Origin: Endozoicomonas sp965198415
GTDB taxonomy: Bacteria > Pseudomonadota > Gammaproteobacteria > Pseudomonadales > Endozoicomonadaceae
Direction: 5' to 3'
Assembly: GCA_965198415.1 (NCBI GenBank)
Contig: CBDAPN010000031.1
Span: 124,001 to 188,000, forward strand
DNA: 64,000 bases
A program made the translations under genes and the position numbers. Every line of letters starts with the position of its first letter. Position 1 is the first letter of the stretch. The notes below the pieces were generated by a model. The model saw nothing but the letters and a program-made list of their open reading frames with translations, did no database searches and was not told the origin of the DNA. Positions 17,613 through 29,094 of this stretch are shown here, in pieces.

Positions 17613-18566
17613 ATGAAAAATCCTGAATTTAATCGGCTGGTTATCTTTGGAGACAGCCTATCCGATACTGGAAAAATGTTCCGCAAATCAAAAGAGTATT
17701 TACCTGCCAGCCCTCCTTATTATAAAGGCCGATTCAGTGATGGGCCGGTTTGGGTAGACTACTTGCAACAAGACATCAATGTGCCCGTCATTAACGAAGC
17801 GGAAGGGGGCGCTACGGTTGTTGATTACAATGATCATTCCTGGAATCCGGCTTATGATGTCATCAACAACTTAACTTTCGAAGTGAAGCAGTTTACTAAA
17901 AAATATCAGTTCACCCCTCTGGATTTAGTGGTTGTTTGGGGCGGAGCTAATGATTACCTGACCTTTGAATGGAACGCCAAAAAAGACGCAAATCGTTTGG
18001 TTGAATATTTATGTAAGGAAGTCAGCGGCATCATCAGTAAAGGAGCGGGGCATGTACTTTTATTTAATCTTCCTGATATTGGTAAGTCGCCAACAGCTCG
18101 TAAAGAAGATTTAGAAGAGGAAGCTACAGAAATTGCCAACTATCACAACGCATTACTTGAAAAAACCTGTAAAGATTTATTTAATCAAGAACGTGTTCGC
18201 ATATTTGATATTGCCAGTCAATTTAATGAGCTTTTAAAAAAACCAAGCCAGTTAGACATCGTTAATGTAACAGAACCATGTTATAAGGGAAGTACTCAAT
18301 GGACACCCTGGTTGGACACTACTTTATATCCAGTAAAAGAAAGTGACCCATTGCCCTTTGACCGGTTACAGATGAATGCCCTTCAGCATAATAAGCTGCT
18401 ATCCTCAGCATTGGGAAAACCCAATAAGCATAATGTAAATCCCGCTTGCCCTAAAAAAATGTTTTGGGATCACTCACATCCTAGCACCAAAATACATCAT
18501 TTTTTGGCGGATCGGTTTGGCTCTTTCCTCAAAGAAAACTATACCTTCTCTTCTCAAAAGGAGTGA
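17613..18566 (+). CDS. SGNH/GDSL-family lipase or esterase
   Basis: A 317-aa hydrolase of the SGNH fold. Block I is IFGDSLSDTG with catalytic Ser15. GGATV supplies the oxyanion glycine region, WGGANDY the block III Asn at about 113, and WDHSHPS the catalytic Asp286 and His289. The overall arrangement resembles lecithinase/thermolabile-haemolysin relatives and plant-type GDSL enzymes, which hydrolyse phospholipids or other esters. No signal peptide is visible, so like the Tc proteins it would need lysis for release. AAGGCGG precedes the ATG at 17613. Position between the lysis genes and tcA suggests an accessory toxin acting on host or bacterial membranes. Substrate unproven. Confidence 0.85.
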   Translation: MKNPEFNRLVIFGDSLSDTGKMFRKSKEYLPASPPYYKGRFSDGPVWVDYLQQDINVPVINEAEGGATVVDYNDHSWNPAYDVINNLTFEVKQFTKKYQFTPLDLVVVWGGANDYLTFEWNAKKDANRLVEYLCKEVSGIISKGAGHVLLFNLPDIGKSPTARKEDLEEEATEIANYHNALLEKTCKDLFNQERVRIFDIASQFNELLKKPSQLDIVNVTEPCYKGSTQWTPWLDTTLYPVKESDPLPFDRLQMNALQHNKLLSSALGKPNKHNVNPACPKKMFWDHSHPSTKIHHFLADRFGSFLKENYTFSSQKE

Positions 18567-18664
18567 CCATTTTATCTAAAATATCAGCACCTTAATTAAT
18601 TTAAAAAAACAGGCCATTTTACAACATTGACACCCACTCAGGTCTTTTTAAAAGGCTACTTATT

Positions 18665-18718
18665 ATGAATAAACTGTTATCAAGTGATAATAGCGTAACT
18701 TTTACCAATGCCAGGTAA
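18665..18718 (+). pseudogene. severed N-terminus of the small protein gene at 18776
   Basis: ATG 18665 opens a 17-codon frame ending in TAA at 18716-18718. The same frame continues after the stop without interruption (LEKIGWVTQNFYFSEYEVA) directly into the 114-aa gene at 18776. A nonsense mutation has probably cut off the first 37 residues. The duplicated copy at 28569 has different upstream sequence. Confidence 0.45.
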
Positions 18719-18775
18719 CTTGAAAAAATTGGATGGGTCACACAAAATTTTTATTTTTCGGAGTACGAAGTAGCA

Positions 18776-19120
18776 ATGGTAAAGGAAACCCTTAATGCAT
18801 TAGAAGCACTAGCGGGCGAAGATAATAGTTTGGTTTTTTTCGATAGTCAGTCGCACCATCAGGGTAATGGAAACTTTCAAATTGTCAGTGCGAATGAGTC
18901 CGATGATAACTTATCAGTAAACTTGGGAGCATTTTATTTTGTCGGCACAAAAAACAGTACCAGAGTGTTGTTTTTCGAATTTAATAACTGCGAATCTAAA
19001 ATATTCAAAGGCACAGAATCTATTTTATTAAGTAAAGAAATTTATTCACATGTACACAATCAAATTACCAATAAGCTTGGCGAAAACATTTCTAGTAATA
19101 TCCATAAAATTGAAATTTAG
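18776..19120 (+). CDS. small protein paired with tcA, copy 1
   Basis: A 114-aa soluble protein with beta-rich composition (SLVFFDSQSHHQGNGNFQIV; LSVNLGAFYFVGTKN; VLFFEFNNCESKIF). It is repeated almost unchanged at 28569-28934, each time about 160 bp upstream of a tcA gene, so it is part of the duplicated unit. No family is recognised; a chaperone, immunity-like or accessory role for TcA would be guesses. The start here is ATG 18776; upstream residues of the original gene appear lost through the TAA at 18716. There is no signal peptide or membrane segment. Confidence 0.6.
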   Translation: MVKETLNALEALAGEDNSLVFFDSQSHHQGNGNFQIVSANESDDNLSVNLGAFYFVGTKNSTRVLFFEFNNCESKIFKGTESILLSKEIYSHVHNQITNKLGENISSNIHKIEI

Positions 19121-19280
19121 CTTCGAAAAGGCCAAATCGATCATCGTAAAGTCAGACGTTCTTGACGATATTAATGCGATGCCTATGTAGTAACCACATG
19201 AATAAGCCACTCCCTCACAAGGGGATTATGGTTTGTATAGTCTGTAATTAACTATCATTGAATAGTTCGTGGAGTAAACG

Positions 19281-21092
19281 ATGTCTATTAAAATCAATCG
19301 CATTAACGAAGTCAAAACCAATGCCGATGGTAGACGTTTTGTTCAAGACCTAGACTCAGGTGTTCAATTTATATCGGGTGATGATAAGAGTGATGAGACG
19401 TTAAAGCACTTTATTAATAACCGAGGTGTTAACGTCGATTCGTTTGCGGTGAGAATGCCCACCGGGCAGTATAATTATAAGATCGCCGGAATCGACATGA
19501 AATCTTTTGAAAAAAAGATTGGTATTCTATTTACCGTTTCGGGTAATTTAAATGGTGCCTCTCAATTCACGTTCAAAATTGGTAAAACAGCAGTTACATT
19601 CGATGTATCAGGAAGTATCGATTATCGAATACGAATCAAGGTGGATGGAGATGAGCGCTCATATGGTGCCAGTAGTGTTTCAAAAAAACATCTAGAAGAT
19701 ATTATTGTTTTTGGTCTTTATATTGATTTTGAACGTAACTTTATTTCGACGACCGCCAATCTAATTGCCAGCGGTTTCCGGCGGATAGATGCAAACTTTC
19801 AAAATCAAGGCAGAAATGAAATTGACGTCGCATTTAATATCAAGGGGCCAAAGGAATTAGTGCTAGAAAATATTGTATTAACCAGCAATATTGATGAAAT
19901 CATGGAGCTTTTTGATTCAGTTACTCTTGAAAGAAAGAAAAAGATCATCTCCTATATGAAAAAAGAGTATGAGTCCATTGCTATGTCCGTCTTGTCTTTT
20001 GCTAAGTCATTGAGCTTGATACCCGAAGATCACCCGACATTGACCCACCCACAAATAGAAGAAAAGATTTTAGGCTTAGATTTAGTCACCTCATCAGGCG
20101 TTGCTGCCCTGAATGTCCGAGATATTGCTACTAATAATGATTTGAAGAACTTAAGAGCAATACAACGTATTTTATCTTTAGGGCAAGTCATTGGAGAAAG
20201 TCAACCCACTGATGTAATCACCCTTGAGCCTTTAGAAATAAAAAAAGATCTCTATGGCGCCGGTCTAAATTTGAGTATTTGTGAGGCCATCAGGATTTTA
20301 TCGATCGGTTATTACTCATCAGCTCAATTAGCAAAAAGTACACAAAAAGAGTTAATAGACTACGTATTTCTGCACAGTGTTTCATACAGCCATAAAACAA
20401 CAAGCCTCGCTTGGTTAATTGCGAAGGAAAAAAGGAGAGCCAGCTTATTATTAGAGGCAGCCAGACAACGGGCAAATTTGGTCTCTCTTGCGTATATTAA
20501 TACCAAAAATCTTTCAAGCCCTGCGCTTATTGCCGCCCAGCGCAGGGATGAGGACCCAGAACTGACGTTTGAAAATTTATACAACAGCGGTGAGTATTTT
20601 AATGTCAAACCCGAAAGAAGCGTCTATTCATTACCTGCTTATACTGTTGCACTCAAAGAGTTAGTGGATACTCATATTGAAATAGACGATGCTCTGGCTA
20701 ATAAAGAAAAAAGCCGATTAGAGCAACGACGGCCTGACCTTAATGATATCGTAATCAGCGCTGAGAACTCCAGCAAGTTACAACCGAAACTGAACATGGT
20801 TAATGGCTTATTGCGCTATCATGCGTCAGACGATAAAGCAAAACAGATATCCGATGAAGTATTGGACAACGTCGTTTATCCATTTAATTTCCCCTTCAAT
20901 GGTAATCACAGCAAAATTGATGTGGCGTTAGCTAACGCAAATTTATCATGGTCTACGCTCAGGCACGACTTTGACGTTAGCCCATTCAGTGAATACACCT
21001 TAGGCATTAGCCCGTCGATGTTAGAGGAAATTGCCAGAGATAATCCTTACAGTGATCACGACGTATCCCCCCCATTGACACAGACAAACTAA
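19281..21092 (+). pseudogene. TcA toxin subunit copy 1, N-terminal part (frameshifted)
   Basis: The 603-aa start of a TcA, the pentameric receptor-binding and translocation subunit of Tc toxins. GGAG precedes ATG 19281. The C-terminal part of this frame holds the VRP1-like region (FNFPFNGNHSKIDVALANAN; LRHDFDVSPFSEYTLGISPS) characteristic of TcA N-termini. The frame ends prematurely because a run of seven C at 21067-21073 is one base short compared with copy 2 (TCACCCCCTATTGAC there). The reading continues, shifted, in 21146-28252. Restoring one base would give a 2990-aa protein. Residues 115-215 differ markedly from copy 2 although the flanks are almost identical. Confidence 0.85.
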
Positions 21093-21145
21093 AAACACGG
21101 TGGGGACAGGAAACTGGTGACAGCAAATACCAGGAACTGGAAAAA

Positions 21146-24100
21146 GTGACTCAGTTCACCGCCGTTACCGGTGTTGATGAATCCCTCTTACACTACCTGC
21201 TCTTTGCCGATTTAAGTGTTGATGAGATTTCCGCTGGCAACGCGAGAGACCTGTATATCAATGCACCCACCCGTCGGGATGGGGAGCCATTAAACACCCT
21301 CGCCTTTTCTACCGATGCCACCAATATAAAAAATCTGGATGATACACGTAAAGACAGAATTCGCCGTCTATTGATGTTGAGTAAAGAAGAAAACATATCC
21401 ATCATGAGTTTATACCGTTTACTCAGGGCGACGGGTAACAGAATAAATCGTGAATTTTTGCAATGTTTGGCTGCGTATCGGTTTTTAGCCAAAACGTATA
21501 AATTGTCTGAGGATGAGTTCATCAGCTTAATTGCCAACTTGCGTTCGGTAGGTCGTGGTAACTCGGCATTGGCAAAACCAACGTTTGTGCAGCAAATTTT
21601 CCAACGCGACGGACAACCGCTCGAGTTATTAGAGCCTGACGGTAAAAGTAAAAATAGAATCTTTGATCCATCCGCCACGACTAACGAACAAGCACTGGCT
21701 CGTTCTGTGCTCGCTAATCAGTTAAATATCAGTGATTTGGATGTTAAAATTGCCGCCCGTATTATCCAACCTACCGGTGCGTTGACGCTTACTCTGGAAA
21801 ACTTGTCTGCTTTGTATCGCATTACGCTACTCAGCCGCCTATTGGCTATAGACATAGCGGGTATTAATGCTTTGTTTTTTCTAAACAACAGCAAAAAGCT
21901 ACTCAGCGAGAATACGCCGCTGTCCGATAAATTGACCGCTATTTATGAACTGGTCAACAGTAAAAAAACGTTTGCCAATCTTAAAAAATCAAAAACATTA
22001 TCATTATCTCCTGCTGAATTATATGACCTGACGAACGGCAACTCTCGTCTTACCATCTCTGCTGATAAATCGCAACAAGTGGTCAAGCTATTGAAAGAGG
22101 CGCTCGAACGCAGTAATAAATTAACTTTTATTGGATTTAATAAAGAGCTGTCTGATATTGGATGTGACCCCATTGATAAGGATGCATTTGCAGCCTTTGT
22201 AACTGACGGTCTTATTCGCACAGTAAAACCGATGTTTATCACCCGTATCAAGGCCGACAAGCAAGCAGTGGCTCAGAAATTAATTGACACCTTATTGATT
22301 GAGCAACAAGCCGATTTTGATATTGCTTTGGCAGAAGCCTTTGAATTAAAACCAGCACAAAGCAGATTCTTTAGCGCATGGCTTTCAAGTATTGTGTTAA
22401 TGGACGCGAACGCTGAAAATATGAGCGAAAGGCTTGATAAATCTTATAACTTAGACCTCAGAAATAAATTAACCGATAAGACACCTGACGCAGAAAAACG
22501 ACTCATCTTACAACAAGCCAAACAGCTGGCAACCATTATCCGCTTGTTCAGTTTAACGCCAGATAACTGGCAGCAATTGCTCAAGCAACCAACGCTGCTT
22601 TCTGATTTTACTTTGGGTCAACTACCCACCTTTCAAGCGGTGATTTCATTGGCGGTGTATGAAATGGCGACGGCCACCATTAATAATCAGACAACGCCAC
22701 TATTTGCTTTAGCCCAACAGCAGACAGAAGACGCCACCAAAGTCGCTGGCGAAATGGTTGACTGGTTCGAGGGCAGTGAAGTCAATGATTTCACCAGTTT
22801 GATGGCAATTCTTGCCGCTACTAAGCCTAAACGGCCACTGCATAAAACAGTGGATGGCTTGGGGCGCGTTATATTAGCCTTTAGGCAAAGTAAAAAAATT
22901 CGTCTCAAACCAGTCATTATCAAAAGCTTGTTAGCAGTGGGAGGGAAAGGCTATCAGTCCTACCGTGAACTGAGTGATTTAAGCAAACAGGTCACGTCTG
23001 AACTGCAAACCAGTAAGGCATTAGCGGATCAAGCCCGAGCCCGTGAATTAGAGAATTTGAGAGACCGCTTGCTAAGCCTGGCTCTGTTTCGTATGAGAAA
23101 GTTGGGTCTACCTGTGACCAACAATACCAGACTACAGCAGTATTTACTGACCGATGTGTTTGTCGGAGGGCAAACGTTAAGTACACCGGTAAAAGAGGTC
23201 TCATTGTCTTTGCAGCAATTTGCTAATCAGGCCTTGAATGGTCTGGTTGCTGGCCATAAACCAAACGATACCTTTAAGGAGTTTTGGGAGTGGATGTTTA
23301 GCTATACGTCTTGGGAAGCTAACCGTCGGACGTTCCTTGAAACCGAAAATTATTTACTGCCGGAATTACGGCGAAATAAATCAGAGCCTTATGTGGCTCT
23401 GGAATCCAGGCTCAATGCCATTGTTGAAAACCCCAAAATCGCTGAAGTTGAATTCAGAAAATTCGCCGAAGAGGTGTTTAGTCGTAATAGTCTGCAGACT
23501 ATTATCGTCGCCGACGGGCAACCCGAAGAAAAATCTATCTTGCTGGTTGCTAAGAGACGCTCTGGTAAGGTTAACGAATTATTTTATCGTCAAGCAACAA
23601 CCGGCGCACTCTTTCAGGGCCCGGTGGGTGGCACCTGGAAAAAAATGACGGGCATTAATTTAAGCGATAATGAATCACGCTCGGTTTCTGCCTGTTATGC
23701 TTTTGGTAAATGGCAACTGTTCTGGTTGAATTACCGTACGGAAAGTCCCGTTCAGGCCAACATTCCCGCCTACGGTGTAGCCACTGTATTTAATTCAAGT
23801 TTAAATAAAGATGACCTGTGGACGGCACCTAAAGAGGTAGAAACTGCGGTGGTGCCTGCGGGTTTAAACTTCGAAACCAAAGACAATTTTTGGTTTATTA
23901 GAGCTTATAATGAAAATGCTTTTAAAATATCCGGCCGACAAGATAAAAACAGAAAAATATGGAATCGATTCGATGCCATTAAAAAAGCATTGAAAGAACA
24001 GGGCTCAGGAAAAAATTTGACAAAAGCCTTATACGAAAACATAAAACCACATGGGGGTATAACACCCAACCAATCGGAATTTGATAAGAAAATAATAGAA

Positions 24101-27100
24101 ATTGGCAATGGAATAAAGGAAGAAGGAAAGGACAAGGCGGACTTCTTTATGCCCGACTTTCTTCAAAGTAGCCAAAATTCTGAGTTGAACCTATTGCAGC
24201 AACAGGTGACTAACAGTTCTGAACACACCGATGCCAATGGTGTTGTGCTTATTTTACCGCCCGTTTTCGGGGTTTTTCATGGTGAAATCATCAACCCGGT
24301 AGAGCTGTCAGCTGATGCTGCTGCGAGAAAAAGCATTAATCAGCTTGCTAAAGTGCAGCTGTTAAATAATGGTATTGATTGGAGCGCGACGGCGCCCTCT
24401 TATGAGTCTGAATACACATCAAATCACGCACTCAGCAAATTACTGCTTAACAGTGACGGTGACGTTAAAGTGATCAGTGCAAATAAATTGAGTTTGGTTC
24501 ATGATAAGTCCATTACTGATCAAGTAGAATTGCATGGCGGCCGTCGTAGGTACATACCATTCAAAGCACCTAATATTGACTATTTAACCTCGGGAGGCAA
24601 TGTAGGAAACATTGTTTTGTTGAAATATGATCAGCCTTTACCAACTAGCGGAGGCAATGTATTTCATGAATATCTTTTCGACATAAAAAACAATCAGGCT
24701 TTCCGAATTCGCAGTGAGGCATCAAGAACCATATTGAAAAACATGGGGAAAATTTCATTAAATGATTTTATGAACCCTGCCATACAAACGTTATATGAGG
24801 CTCGTTTTGATGCGTTGCAACCCGACTTTGATAAGATTGGGTATCATCCAAGTGACACCATGTCATTCGATGGTTTTAACGGTGCTTCCTATTGGGAAGT
24901 TTTTTTCCACGCTCCGATGGCCATTGCTCAAGCATTGAAAGAAGAAGGAAAGTATAAAGCAGCGGAAAATTGGTATCACTACGTTTTTGATACGCAACGA
25001 TATGATTTCAAATTAAACGTCAAAAACTTCCATTTAGGGATGAAAGCCGTAAAATCACAGACCGATAGCAACAGTTTTTGGCGCAGTGTCGCTATGCGAA
25101 AAAACTCGCCTTCGGAGTTATCTATCGAAATTTATCTCAACCCACCGCTAACCCCAGTAAACGTAATCTCTCGGGTAGCTTACTTTATTCGATATCAAGA
25201 GACTAAAGTTAAACCTGATATTCTTATTCGATGTCAAAAATTAGAGTTTACCGGAAAACAGTTCAATGGTGATTCAATTGGTGATTTCTTTGGTGAGGAA
25301 AACATAGTTTTTGGAAAACGTCATAAAGATATCCTCTTCACAAAAGACAATTGCCTTATAAAAATGAAAGGCTCAATATTTCTTGAGGCCGGTGCTTACT
25401 ACTTGCAAGGCATTGGCGTAGATTCATTGCATGTTTTCATTGACGGTACTGAGGTAATGGACTTCCGAGATCTGGTCAGAAATGACACTACTCGTAAAAT
25501 AAATCAAGTATTTTGCCTGCATAATAAACTCAACGTCGCAAGAACGGGTATTCATCAGATTGAGCTCTATTCTAGACCTGTTGTTCAAGGTTTTGGTTTT
25601 TATAGATTGGGTATTGCCCCAGCAAAACCGGGTGTCGACGCACGGAGCGATACCCGCAACAGACCCAGCTCAAAAGGATTGTTTGGTAGTGCCATTATAC
25701 AAAGTGTGTTGAGAAAGATAGCAGAAGATTTTTCCGACCCCAGTTATCATTTTGATCCCATAACTTCCCAGAAAAAACATGAACAAAAGCTGCTAGAAGA
25801 AATTGGTAGCCTAAGTAGCGACTTGGCACTAACCACTTACATCAATGACCCTTATAATCCACATGCTCTGGCTTTAGTTAATACGAATGCCTACCGTGTC
25901 TGGACCTTCTATGAGTACCTCGACAATATTATTAAACAGGGCGATACCGAATTCCGGCGGTTTACTCGTGAGAGCTTGCCAAACGCTACGTTACACTATA
26001 TCCGGGCTGAAGATTTTTTGGGTGACAGGCCCGTTGATCGAGGTTTTTTGGAGAATTTGCCCAGTGACGCGAAACTCAAAGATATTACCAATGGCAGTTT
26101 ATTTGACTTTGATGGTGATGGTGATGTCGATCTAGACGATGCCGATATCCAGGGTAAGCGTCTGGTGGATGCGAGTAGCGGTGTGTTGCAGCAAGCTTTG
26201 GAGTTGATGCTTGAAAGCCGCTTGGCTCGTCAGATCAAACCGGTCTCTTCGTCTGGTTCGGGTAATCCTTATAAAAAAAACATCCCCCCACAAACCTTTC
26301 TCGATAACAGTTATTTTGCTATTCCGCAAAATAAGCGGACTCTGGGATTGTGGAAAACCGTAGCTGACCGTCTGTTTAATATTCGTAACGGTCGTAATAT
26401 CAATGGCGACCGGGTGATCTTACCCATCACGCAACCCACCGTTTCTCCGGAGCGCTTTGCTAGAGCTGAGGGCGCAGGGCAGGCAGATGCTAAACGTTTC
26501 CTGACCAGCGCTAGCGCTCCCATTCCACACTACCGGTTTGGGTACGCCATTGATCGAGCTGAAGCCTTGACCGACATGCTCATGAACTACGGCAGTAAAC
26601 TGCTGACGTTGTATCAAAGTAAAGATACCGCCGAACTCGAAGAGCTTAGAGCCGGCTATGAACAAAGTATTCTTGAAGCAGGTAAGCAAGTATTGCAGGA
26701 GCAGCTGAAGTCGGCGGAAACGGCCATTGAAATTGTTCTCAATGGTTACGGTACGGCCCGTTATTTAGAATACAAAAATGCGCTGCGGCAAAACATTGCC
26801 ACTGGCCAGTACCTGACGGGTGACACCATCACCGAAGTGAACTATCAGGTCATTGAATTAGCCGGAACGAATAAAAAGGGTCAACAGGATAAATATGCCC
26901 AAATCGGTACGGATTTTTCCAATAAAAGGAAAAAACAGATTGAGAGCTTCCGAAACGCCGTAGGTGAGCGCACTGCCCGTAACAAACATGAAGTGAATTC
27001 CGCCAATGTGAACCATGCCGCCTTTGCCGGAAACGCGGCACTGGATGCTGTGGAAGCGGTGGGCCAATTCCTTGATGTCGCCCCGAACATTTTCGGCTTG

Positions 27101-28252
27101 GCCGTGGGCGGTAGCAAATGGAGTGCATCCGTCGACGGTTCGGTCGCCATCGGCCGACTGGCCATGGATATTTTGAGTTATGTGGCCGACACTGAGGCAA
27201 CCAAAGCAGATCTGGTCAGACGCACTTCCGGGTGGGAAGAGGATCGACAGTTAGCCATTCAGGATCAGGATGAGTTTGAAAATCGGTTAATTCAGGCAAA
27301 TCATGATCGCTTAGCCATTAAAGAACAAATCAGTAATCTAGAACAGCAAATACAGCTGAATAAACACATGACCAACCTGGTAAAAAACGGGCGAACCGCT
27401 AACAGCACGCTGTTTGATGTACTGTTAAAAGGTATGATATCGCTTTATAAAGAGCTCTACAAAATTGCCATGTCCGCAGCCCGGGAGGCGGAGCGGGCGT
27501 GGGTCTTTGAAAAAGCACGCACACAAAGCTTTGCCCTGAAAGACGTATGGGAAGAGGGTCGCAAAGGGCTGTTGGCCGGTGAAAGCCTCATGCTGATGTT
27601 ACAGCAAATGCGCCAGAGTTATTTGCAAGAAGACAAACGCCGTTTTGAAATCTTGAAAACCATCTCATTAAAAAATCACCAAGACGTGCAAGTGGAAGGC
27701 AGTAGTGAGGACTTGATAACCACATTGAAAGCCAAAAATAAAAGCGAACGTTCCGTTACGTTCTCTTTGCCTGCACGCATTTTTGATAAAGATTATCCTG
27801 GGCATATCTTGCGTCAGATCAAGAGCGTCAGCATTACTATCCCAGCGGTGGTCGGCGCTTATGAAAATGTGGGTGCAACGTTAGAGCAGCTCAATAACAA
27901 CGTGTTGCTGTACAGCGATACGGCAGCCGCCGTTCAAATGACAAAAGGCAATGCCAGTTCGTTCGCCAGTCAAGCCATTCGGAAGGATTTCCGTAAAAAC
28001 GAGGCCATAGCGGTGTCAACCGGGGTGGATGATACCGGTATGTTTCAGCTTAATTTTGACGATCCCCGATTCCTGCCATTTGAAGGCACGGGAGTGGACT
28101 CAAAATGGCGACTGGAATTTTCTGAATTCATGCCTGAAACGATTTTTGACAGCATTAGCGACATTATCATGGAAGTTCGCTACACCGCAGAGCGGGGCAA
28201 TGATCTGGTAAAAAGTGCGGTCACGGAGGCAATCAGGGGATCAGCGGTTTAG
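21146..28252 (+). pseudogene. TcA toxin subunit copy 1, main part (frameshifted)
   Basis: The remaining 2368 aa of TcA copy 1; the first start codon after the frameshift is a GTG at 21146. It includes the alpha-helical shell, the central receptor-binding-type beta domains (a PA14-like stretch, FLEAGAYYLQGIGVDSLHVF), an EF-hand-like loop (DFDGDGDVDLDD, about 26105-26140), the long helical pore part (KGMISLYKELYKIAMSAARE) and the TcB-binding C-terminus (GVDDTGMFQLNFDDPRFLPF ... ISDIIMEVRYTAERG). Without the first 600 residues it is unlikely to fold into a working shell, unless the C-tract slips back in frame or ribosomes shift. Same strand and probably same transcript as the upstream part. Confidence 0.88.
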
Positions 28253-28298
28253 CGCGGATATTTCATAAAATAAGGCAAGTTCCGCCCAATCACCCGAT

Positions 28299-28487
28299 AT
28301 GATTGGGTCGAGCAAAAGTACGCTTCGGAATAAGCAAAACGGAACTTGCCATGTACAACTCGACATAAGAACGACTTTTATAGAACCGAGCCCAAGAATC
28401 AACAGAGGCTTTGGTATTGGCATTTTCTTTGGAGAATCCTCATTTGGAGCAAGTGCAGGTATCGGCGCAGTTGAAAGTCCTTCATGA
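28299..28487 (+). CDS. small ORF downstream of tcA copy 1
   Basis: A 62-aa frame with a Gly/Phe-rich end (NRGFGIGIFFGESSFGASAG). Its counterpart after tcA copy 2 is open over the same length. Between the copies, three of four internal base changes are silent third-position changes and one gives Ser to Asn; the start is ATG here and GTG there. This hints at coding, but no ribosome site is seen and a hairpin (CCCAATCA...TGATTGGG) overlaps the start. Function unknown. Confidence 0.35.
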   Translation: MIGSSKSTLRNKQNGTCHVQLDIRTTFIEPSPRINRGFGIGIFFGESSFGASAGIGAVESPS

Positions 28488-28568
28488 CTTGGAGGTCACA
28501 CATCAGGTTAAAAAAAGTTGGAGTAGTTTAGAGTTGATAAGGTAGTTCTTGAACTCTTAGAAGCTATT

Positions 28569-28934
28569 ATGTCAGAGAACGAAGTGGCAATGGTAAAGGA
28601 AACCCTTAATGCGCTAAAAACACTAGCGGACGAAGATAGTAATTTGGTTTTTTTCGATAGTCAGTCGCACCACCAAGGTAATGGAAATTTTCAAATTGTC
28701 AGTGCGAATGAGTCCGATGATAACTTGTCAGTAAACTTGGGAGCATTTTATTTTGTCGGCACAAAAAACAGTACCAGAGTGTTGTTTTTCGAATTTAATA
28801 ACTGCGAATCTAAAATATTCAAAGGCACAGAATCTATTTTATTAAATAAAGAAATTTATTCACATGTACGCAATCAAATTACCAATAAGCTTGGCGAAAA
28901 CATTTCTAGTAATATCCATAAAATTGAAATTTAG
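28569..28934 (+). CDS. small protein paired with tcA, copy 2
   Basis: 121 aa; nearly identical to the 114-aa protein at 18776 from MVKETLNAL onward, with a handful of substitutions (for example EALAGED to KTLADED, HVHNQ to HVRNQ). Here an ATG at 28569 adds seven residues (MSENEVA). In copy 1 the same place reads FSEYEVA and has no ATG. The upstream 70 bp is unrelated to copy 1, so the boundary of the duplication lies inside this 5' end. It precedes intact tcA by about 160 bp on the same strand. Function unknown; its strict pairing with tcA suggests an accessory role. Confidence 0.6.
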   Translation: MSENEVAMVKETLNALKTLADEDSNLVFFDSQSHHQGNGNFQIVSANESDDNLSVNLGAFYFVGTKNSTRVLFFEFNNCESKIFKGTESILLNKEIYSHVRNQITNKLGENISSNIHKIEI

Positions 28935-29094
28935 CTTCGAAAAGGCCAAGTCGATCATCGTAAAGTCAGACGTTCTTGACGATATTAATGCGATGCCTAT
29001 GTAGTAACCACATGAATAAGCCACTCCCTCACAAGGGGATTATGGTTTGTATAATCTGCAATTAACTATCATTGAATAGTTCGTGGAGCAAACG

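Larger units (their letters stand above)
18770..28515 (+). repeat. tandem duplication, unit 1 (small gene + tcA + downstream ORF)
   Basis: About 9.75 kb nearly identical to the segment 28585-38335. Similarity starts near the GAAGTAGCAATGGTA just before the small gene and ends shortly after the ATCAGGTTAAAA beyond the tcA stop. Most differences are scattered silent changes, with denser patches in tcA (see findings). Confidence 0.9.

Noticed and set aside
26850..27200. Minus-strand frames inside both tcA copies (also 36671-37021 and others)
   Set aside because: They appear in both copies only because the DNA is duplicated; they lie antisense to strongly conserved TcA sequence and have no ribosome sites.
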